DNA of 64,000 bases, from NCBI RefSeq assembly GCF_900176345.1, contig NZ_FWXU01000009.1, positions 1 to 64,000 on the forward strand, given 5' to 3'. The notes beneath the pieces were generated by a model, which was given only the letters and a program-made list of their open reading frames with translations, was not told the origin of the DNA and searched no databases. This document shows positions 59,095-64,000 of the stretch, one piece after another. Position numbers and translations under genes: made by a program. Positions within the stretch are counted from its first letter, which is position 1. Each line of letters opens with the position of its first letter. The stretch is from Rhizobium sp. RU36D (GTDB taxonomy: Bacteria > Pseudomonadota > Alphaproteobacteria > Rhizobiales > Rhizobiaceae).

Positions 59095-60510
59095 TCAACC
59101 CAACGCCCGCCGAAGCGGCGTCACATGGCGAATGACCAGGAGGTCAAGCAGCAGCACCGCAATCAGCGCGGCCCCGCTCAACGGAAACAGCAGCGAAACC
59201 GCCAGCATCACGATCGCGCCGGTCTTCCACAGCGGGCCTGGCTCGCTGATGACAGGCGCAAACAGCCGGGCTGCCCCAGCCTTCGGCCGACGTTTCCACC
59301 ACATCACGATGCCGCTGACCGAGAGAAAGATGATCGACAGACAGAAGACCGTGAGCAAGGCCACATTCCAGGCGCCCATGTCTCCCTCGTGGAAGGCGAT
59401 CCCGACCGCCATGGCCTTGCCGGCCGCGCCATAGTCGCCGAAGCCGACATCGGCGAGTATCCTGCCGGTATAGCGATCGATATGCACGGTGCGGTCCGAC
59501 ATCGGATTGCCGCTGTCATTGCTCATCGTATCGCGCGATATGGTCCAGACCCCGCTGTCGCCGCTCGGAAATGCAAGCTGGAACCGGTTTTCGAAGCCGA
59601 TCGACCGGGCAAAGGCCACCACGCTGTCGGCATCCACGGCTTGCCCCTCACCGATGCCGCCATGGCCGGCATGGGAGCCGGAGGCTGGCATTGGCGTCTG
59701 TTCCAGAGCCCAGGGCACATCCTTGATGCCGCCATGGTTCATGCTTGCATGGGTCGCGTCCGACAACGGCACATTGTCCCATTTGGCGGCGGGAAAAGTG
59801 CTCCAGGCCTGGGTGAACTTGTCGCCCCAGATGCCCGCCCAGCTCAGGCCCGACAGCAGGAACACGAGAAGGATCGCCGAGGCATAGAAACCGATGGTCA
59901 TGTGCAGCGATTTCCACAGCTGCCGTCCGCGCGCGGCCATCTGCGGCACCAGAACAGCGGAAAAACCGCCGCCATCCCGCGGCCACCAGAGATAGAGGCC
60001 TGTGACGATCAGCACCACGCCGAAACCGGCAGCCACTTCGATCAGGCGATCGCCCAGATCGCCGATCAGCAGCGTGCCGTGGATATTGCTGGCGAGATCG
60101 TAGAGCGCGTCGCGCCTATCCCACTGGCCGAGCACCGCGCCCGAATACGGATCCACCGCCACCATGGTGGAGGCATCGCCTGCATTGACCCGGAACAGCG
60201 CCGAGCCGTCGGCTGTGCGCGGCGCGATATATTGCACCACCTCGCCGCCGGGGACCGCAGCCCCCGCGGCCGCCACCTGATCGGCCATGCTGACCGTCTG
60301 CGTTGCGGGCGTCACCGAATAAATCTTCTCGCCGTCGCGGCCGACCAGCACCGAAGACCACAGCATCAGCAAGCCGGTGACCGCCAGCATGATCAGGAAC
60401 GGCGCCACATAGAGACCGGCATAGAAGTGCCAGCGCCATGCGGTGGTGTAGAAGCGCCGCGACAGGGCGGCGGATGGTCGGGTCGGCGGGCTTTCGGCCA
60501 GGACGGACAT
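59095..60510 (-). CDS. PepSY-domain membrane protein (PepSY_TM, possible copper or iron reductase-type)
   Basis: 471 residues from ATG 60510, with GAGGAGAG upstream. Four or five membrane helices: FYAGLYVAPFLIMLAVTGLLM, EVAAGFGVVLIVTGLYLWWP, TIGFYASAILLVFLLSGLSW, and FCLSIIFLSVSGIVMWWKRR, with two PepSY-like periplasmic regions between. His- and Met-bearing loops (ATHASMNHGGIKD, ASGSHAGHGGIG) suggest metal contact. The helix His residues (RWHFYAGLY, SNIHGTLL, SLHMTIGF) may bind haem. Related proteins (PiuB-like) accompany metal uptake. It lies 28 bp after the Crp/Fnr gene. Confidence 0.87.
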   Translation of the reverse strand: MSVLAESPPTRPSAALSRRFYTTAWRWHFYAGLYVAPFLIMLAVTGLLMLWSSVLVGRDGEKIYSVTPATQTVSMADQVAAAGAAVPGGEVVQYIAPRTADGSALFRVNAGDASTMVAVDPYSGAVLGQWDRRDALYDLASNIHGTLLIGDLGDRLIEVAAGFGVVLIVTGLYLWWPRDGGGFSAVLVPQMAARGRQLWKSLHMTIGFYASAILLVFLLSGLSWAGIWGDKFTQAWSTFPAAKWDNVPLSDATHASMNHGGIKDVPWALEQTPMPASGSHAGHGGIGEGQAVDADSVVAFARSIGFENRFQLAFPSGDSGVWTISRDTMSNDSGNPMSDRTVHIDRYTGRILADVGFGDYGAAGKAMAVGIAFHEGDMGAWNVALLTVFCLSIIFLSVSGIVMWWKRRPKAGAARLFAPVISEPGPLWKTGAIVMLAVSLLFPLSGAALIAVLLLDLLVIRHVTPLRRALG

Positions 60511-60538
60511 CGGTCTCTCCTCAAGGTTCAACGGGTTT

Positions 60539-61219
60539 TTAAAGGGTGTCCGTCACGGTGCCGCCGGCGGCGATATGGGCTATCGCGTCGGGCTTCAGCA
60601 GCGTGACGATTTCGGGTTGCTGGAAGTCGATCAATCCCGCCCGCTTCATCCGGGTGAAGCACCGGCTCACCGTCTCGACGGTCAGCCCAAGCCAGTCGGC
60701 GAGATCGCCGCGCGTGGGGTGCAGGTGGAAGCAGACAGTGCCGCGCCGGCGGTTCCGGGTCGGTCGCACGAACTGGGCTGCGAGATCGAGGATGGCCGTG
60801 GCGACGCGCTCCATGGCCGTCTTGCGGCCAAGCAGCATCGCGAGCGCCTGCGCGCGGGCCACCATGTCCCGTAGCGCCGCCTCGTTTTCCCCGGCGGATA
60901 GCCCGTCCACCGGCTCGATCAAGGCATAGGCGAGCGTCTCTGCGGTGCAGCGGCTGGTATCGCTCGTCCATACCCCGATCATGCGGCCGGGGCCGAGAAT
61001 ATCCATGACCTGACGGCGCCCGTCCGGAAGCAGCTGGGAGAGCGCGACGCATCCCTCGACCAGCCGATATTGCCGGTCACGGGCATAGCCCTGGAGGAAC
61101 AGGGTGGAGCGTGGCGGATGAAATTCCTGCGGGCCGCTGCGATGGCGCGGCACCACCGGCACCGACGGGGCAGGAAAGGCAGCCAACGGCAAGGCCGTGG
61201 CGGAAACCGATTGTAGCAT
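60539..61219 (-). CDS. Crp/Fnr-family transcriptional regulator
   Basis: 226 residues. A cNMP-like sensor barrel (RSTLFLQGYARDRQYRLVEG, ILGPGRMIGVW) and a Crp-type winged helix with RGDLADWLGLTVETVSRCFT as recognition helix; E-x-x-x-R in this helix (ETVSR) matches FNR/FixK DNA contacts. The N-terminal Cys cluster of oxygen-sensing FNR is missing, so it is closer to FixK or a cofactor-free group. It is inside a copper/redox operon, so it may control these genes or link them to oxygen or redox state. Confidence 0.88.
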   Translation of the reverse strand: MLQSVSATALPLAAFPAPSVPVVPRHRSGPQEFHPPRSTLFLQGYARDRQYRLVEGCVALSQLLPDGRRQVMDILGPGRMIGVWTSDTSRCTAETLAYALIEPVDGLSAGENEAALRDMVARAQALAMLLGRKTAMERVATAILDLAAQFVRPTRNRRRGTVCFHLHPTRGDLADWLGLTVETVSRCFTRMKRAGLIDFQQPEIVTLLKPDAIAHIAAGGTVTDTL

Positions 61220-61316
61220 GACGAAATCCGGCTATTCGGCCGGTTTCGCGCAGTTGCGCCTCCGCCGGCCTGTCTACATCAATCCGGACGCGAGAAACGA
61301 TCTCGCGGAGCCGGGC

Positions 61317-61709
61317 TCAGACATAGGCAGGGGCAGGTGGCGCGCGGGGCGCCGCATTGGGTGGGAAAAGCTGGCGCTGGAAGGCCTCGAAGGACCGCGG
61401 CAGAGCGACAGCAGCCGAGGCTCTGATCACGATGCCCGCGACGTCCGCGGGCTGCGGCAGAAGCGCGACAGAGGTAATCCGGCAGGCTTCGCAGTCCTTG
61501 ACGACGGTATGACCCTTGTCGTCGTGGTCGGCGTCGGGCAGGCAGAGTTCGGGCAGAGTGCCGTCCGGCAGGGTGAGCTCCGCGATTTCCGCCGGAGACA
61601 GCACGGATGCGGCTGTGGGAACACGATGGGCAAAGCCAACGGCGAACAGTGCGATCACGCAAAGCGTACGCACCAAGACACCCCATGTCTTGATCTTGCC
61701 GTCAGGCAT
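61317..61709 (-). CDS. DUF2946-like small protein, metal-associated
   Basis: 130 residues from ATG 61709. A membrane or signal segment (VLVRTLCVIALFAVGFAHRV) is followed by a short exported region with LCLPDADHDDKGHTVVKDCEACRI, which holds three Cys and two His suitable for metal binding. The C-terminus is Pro/Ala-rich. It resembles DUF2946 proteins, which often sit with copper genes. A 7-bp perfect hairpin covers its ribosome binding region. First gene of the unit that runs 61709 to 58516. Confidence 0.7.
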   Translation of the reverse strand: MPDGKIKTWGVLVRTLCVIALFAVGFAHRVPTAASVLSPAEIAELTLPDGTLPELCLPDADHDDKGHTVVKDCEACRITSVALLPQPADVAGIVIRASAAVALPRSFEAFQRQLFPPNAAPRAPPAPAYV

Positions 61710-61727
61710 CGTGAATCCCCATTCACG
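61710..61727 (-). promoter_or_regulatory. Hairpin over the ribosome binding site of the DUF2946-like gene
   Basis: CGTGAAT-GGGG-ATTCACG on the minus strand is a perfect 7-bp stem with the only Shine-Dalgarno-like bases (GGGG) in the loop, immediately before the ATG. It could be a translation control hairpin or an operator palindrome. Confidence 0.5.
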
Positions 61728-61820
61728 ACAAGGAGTAGCAGCGGCTTGGCGACCGCACAAGAGATGCGCGCAAACGCCGCAGGCCCGTCACACCGATCGC
61801 TATCCTGTGGTGAGAAACAC

Positions 61821-61848
61821 AAAAGGCGGCCCTTTTGGACCGCCTTCT
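61821..61848 (-). terminator. Terminator after lolA
   Basis: On the minus strand GGCGGTCC-AAAA-GGGCCGCC is followed by TTTTGTG, 27 bp after the lolA stop. Confidence 0.75.
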
Positions 61849-61875
61849 CGTCGATATCACAAAAGCAAAAATCGC

Positions 61876-62550
61876 TTATCGATTGGTGCCGGTGCTGTGC
61901 ACGTCGGAATAGGGGATCTCGAACACCTTGTCGTCGAGATTGACGCCGGTCTGAACGTTGAAGATCATGACCGTCGTATCCTTGGCCTGGGGATCGGTGA
62001 TGGTCCATTGCCGCAGCTCGAAATTCTTCGGATCGAACATCAACGTGATGGTCGATTCGCCGAAGATGGTCTTGTCGCCCAGGATGATGGTGGTGAGGTC
62101 CTGCTCCTCCTGCACACCGCGCACCATTTCCCGGCCAAGATCGATCTTGTCGGAGAGCAACAGGCTGAGCGGCGTCTTCGACAGCGGATAGAGATCCCAG
62201 GTCTTCAGCTTGTAATTGCCGATGACCAGGTTGCGGCCATCCGAGATGACACGCAACGGAGACGGGGCCTCGTAGTTGAAGCGCAGTCGGCCGGGTCGCG
62301 AGATGAAGAACTTACCGCCGGTCTGCTCACCGCGCGGGCCGAACTGGACGAATTCGCCCATCATCGTCTTCACCGAAGAGAAGTGATCGGCAATCTTCTG
62401 CGCCGATTCCGAAGGTGCAGCCGCCCAGAGGTCGCCGCCCGGCACCATCGCGGCCAGAGCCGCCGCCCCCGCACCGAGGACGAAGCTGCGGCGCGAAACA
62501 AGTCCGGTTTCGATCTGGCCGGGCAGGCCCCCGGTTCTCTTCTCACTCAT
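61876..62550 (-). CDS. lolA: Outer-membrane lipoprotein carrier protein LolA-like
   Basis: 224 residues from ATG 62550, with AAGGAGAA upstream. LolA fold: QKIADHFSSVKTMMGEFVQF, GGKFFISRPGRLRFNYEAP, and KTWDLYPLSKTPLSLLLSDK. It shuttles lipoproteins across the periplasm to the outer membrane. The signal region LVSRRSFVLGAGAAALAAM has a twin-arginine motif (SRRSFVLG), which suggests Tat export, not the Sec route of enteric LolA. It follows ftsK on the same strand (102 bp), an order common in alphaproteobacteria. Confidence 0.88.
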   Translation of the reverse strand: MSEKRTGGLPGQIETGLVSRRSFVLGAGAAALAAMVPGGDLWAAAPSESAQKIADHFSSVKTMMGEFVQFGPRGEQTGGKFFISRPGRLRFNYEAPSPLRVISDGRNLVIGNYKLKTWDLYPLSKTPLSLLLSDKIDLGREMVRGVQEEQDLTTIILGDKTIFGESTITLMFDPKNFELRQWTITDPQAKDTTVMIFNVQTGVNLDDKVFEIPYSDVHSTGTNR

Positions 62551-62651
62551 GCGATTCTCCTTCATTCCTGCATTCACTGCCGTTAAAACACGGCACCATC
62601 ATGACAGCGCCGGTTCACGCGTTCGGCAGCCACTTGGCTGATGTCTTTTGC

Positions 62652-64000
62652 TCATCGCTCGATGATATCGGCCTCCGTCGGCACCAGGATCTCCCGCTTT
62701 CCGGCGTGGTTGGCGGGGCCGATCAGGCCTTCCTTCTCCATCCGCTCGATCAGCGAGGCCGCGCGGTTATAGCCGATGCCGAGGCGGCGCTGGATATAGG
62801 AGGTCGAGGCCTTGCCGTCCTTCAGCACCACGGCGACAGCCTGGTCATAGGGGTCGTCGGATTCCGCCAGGTTGAGCGTTCCAGGGGAGCCGCCCTCGTC
62901 CTCGTCGTCATCGGCAGTGATCGCATCGAGATATTGCGGCGATCCTTGCGTCTTTAGGTAAGCGACGATCTCCTCGACTTCGATATCGGAAACGAATGGC
63001 CCGTGGACGCGCTGGATGCGGCCGCCGCCGGCCATGTACAGCATGTCGCCCTGGCCCAGCAGCTGCTCGGCGCCCTGCTCGCCCAGGATCGTTCGGCTGT
63101 CGATCTTCGACGTCACCTGGAAGGAAATGCGCGTCGGGAAGTTCGCCTTGATCGTGCCGGTGATGACATCAACGGAGGGACGCTGCGTCGCCATGATCAC
63201 GTGAATGCCCGCCGCACGCGCCATCTGCGCCAGGCGCTGCACGGCGCCTTCGATATCCTTGCCGGCCACCATCATCAGGTCGGCCATCTCGTCGATGATC
63301 ACAACGATATAGGGCATGGGCTGCAGGTCGAATTCTTCCGTCTCGTAGATTGCCTCGCCGGTCTGGCGGTCGAAGCCGGTCTGCACGGTGCGCGTCAGCA
63401 CCTCGCCCTTTTCGAGCGCCTGCTCCACGCGGCTGTTGAAGCCATCGATGTTGCGCACGCCGATCTTCGACATCTTCTTGTAGCGTTCCTCCATTTCGCG
63501 CACGGTCCATTTCAGCGCCACCACGGCCTTCTTCGGATCGGTCACGACAGGTGACAGGAGATGGGGAATGCCGTCATAGACGGAAAGTTCCAGCATTTTC
63601 GGGTCGATCATGATCAGCCGGCATTTCTCCGGCGGCAGCCGGTAGAGCAGCGACAGGATCATGGTGTTGATGGCCACCGACTTGCCCGATCCGGTCGTAC
63701 CGGCTACCAAGAGATGCGGCATCTTGGCGAGATCCGCGATCACAGGCTCGCCGCCGATGGTCTTGCCCAGCGCCATGGCGAGCTTGGCCTTGGAGCCGTC
63801 GAAGTCGCGGCTGGCGATCAGCTCGCGCAGATACACGGTTTCGCGAAGATGGTTGGGCAGTTCGATGCCGATCGCGTTGCGGCCCGGCACCACCGCCACA
63901 CGGGCGGCAATCGCGCTCATCGAGCGGGCGATGTCGTCCGCCAAGCCGATCACGCGCGACGACTTGATGCCGGGCGCCGGCTCCAATTCATAGAGCGTGA
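62652..64000 (-). CDS. ftsK: DNA translocase FtsK, C-terminal part (cut by window end)
   Basis: At least 449 codons; the frame is open past 64000, so the membrane N-terminus and linker are outside. Visible: the end of the alpha domain ([20 protein letters not shown]), the beta motor with Walker [14 protein letters not shown], Walker [14 protein letters not shown], and [20 protein letters not shown], and the gamma DNA-reading winged helix ([20 protein letters not shown]) that finds KOPS sites. It pumps chromosome DNA at the septum and activates XerCD. The TTG at 63986 is an internal codon, not the start. Confidence 0.97.
   Translation of the reverse strand, partial: TLYELEPAPGIKSSRVIGLADDIARSMSAIAARVAVVPGRNAIGIELPNHLRETVYLRELIASRDFDGSKAKLAMALGKTIGGEPVIADLAKMPHLLVAGTTGSGKSVAINTMILSLLYRLPPEKCRLIMIDPKMLELSVYDGIPHLLSPVVTDPKKAVVALKWTVREMEERYKKMSKIGVRNIDGFNSRVEQALEKGEVLTRTVQTGFDRQTGEAIYETEEFDLQPMPYIVVIIDEMADLMMVAGKDIEGAVQRLAQMARAAGIHVIMATQRPSVDVITGTIKANFPTRISFQVTSKIDSRTILGEQGAEQLLGQGDMLYMAGGGRIQRVHGPFVSDIEVEEIVAYLKTQGSPQYLDAITADDDEDEGGSPGTLNLAESDDPYDQAVAVVLKDGKASTSYIQRRLGIGYNRAASLIERMEKEGLIGPANHAGKREILVPTEADIIER

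Noticed and set aside
61220..61316. FNR/FixK box (TTGAT-N4-ATCAA) before the Crp/Fnr gene
   Set aside because: Only one half-site (TTGAT on the minus strand) is seen; the second half is absent.

Overview
The window is chromosomal DNA of an alphaproteobacterium, most likely Rhizobiaceae (Rhizobium/Agrobacterium/Allorhizobium group). This rests on the conserved gene runs rplU-rpmA-(GNAT)-obgE-proB-proA-nadD-rsfS-rlmH-envC-ctpA and ffh-(chorismate mutase)-rpsP-rimM-trmD-rplS, an imuA-imuB-dnaE2 mutagenesis cassette with a GTTC-N7-GTTC type LexA box, an Irr-type iron control element before bacterioferritin, a second-type RpoH sigma factor, a CenR-like regulator and split leu genes. The assignment is by recognition only; no search was run.

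Layout. 1-3.67 kb: the inner edge of a probable integrated element, with the end of an unknown gene, a 2-hydroxyacid dehydrogenase and a tyrosine recombinase beside tRNA-Ser(CGA). 3.7-16.3 kb: a plus-strand housekeeping run covering ribosomal proteins L21 and L27, two tandem acetyltransferases, ObgE GTPase, proline synthesis, NAD synthesis, ribosome silencing and 23S methylation, cell-division peptidoglycan control (EnvC-like, CtpA), a polysaccharide deacetylase-like protein and RppH. 16.3-17.7 kb: iron storage (bfr with an Irr-type site, bfd). 17.7-23.5 kb: the SOS mutasome imuA-imuB-dnaE2. 23.6-30.2 kb: mixed metabolism, leuD, leuB, a PAP2 phosphatase and rpoH. 30.2-36.1 kb: a lipoprotein M48 peptidase and the thiBPQ thiamine transporter under a TPP riboswitch. 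36.1-42.3 kb: an ATP-grasp protein divergent from an ABC-type membrane protein with a decayed ATPase domain, a metallo-beta-lactamase-fold hydrolase and a chemoreceptor.

42.6-48.8 kb: signal recognition particle protein, ribosomal proteins S16 and L19, the maturation factors RimM and TrmD, and exonuclease III. 49-53.6 kb: a cyclic-nucleotide-domain protein, CenR-like response regulator, cytoplasmic-looking L,D-transpeptidase-fold protein, a DUF1194 protein and leuC. 53.8-57.4 kb: a SPINDLY-type glycosyltransferase and an amino-acid ABC permease plus binding protein with no ATPase. 57.5-64 kb: a YihY/BrkB membrane protein, a four-gene copper/redox-type operon (DUF2946, Crp/Fnr regulator, PepSY membrane protein, His-rich periplasmic protein), LolA and the 3' part of ftsK.

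Most of the window is ordinary core genome. The points most worth a second look are the ABC-type protein whose Walker A, signature, Walker B and H-loop are all altered, the copper/redox operon with its own Crp/Fnr regulator, the tRNA-Ser-linked element edge with a short duplicated tRNA end, and two strong palindromic intergenic elements (48.9 kb and 52.0 kb).
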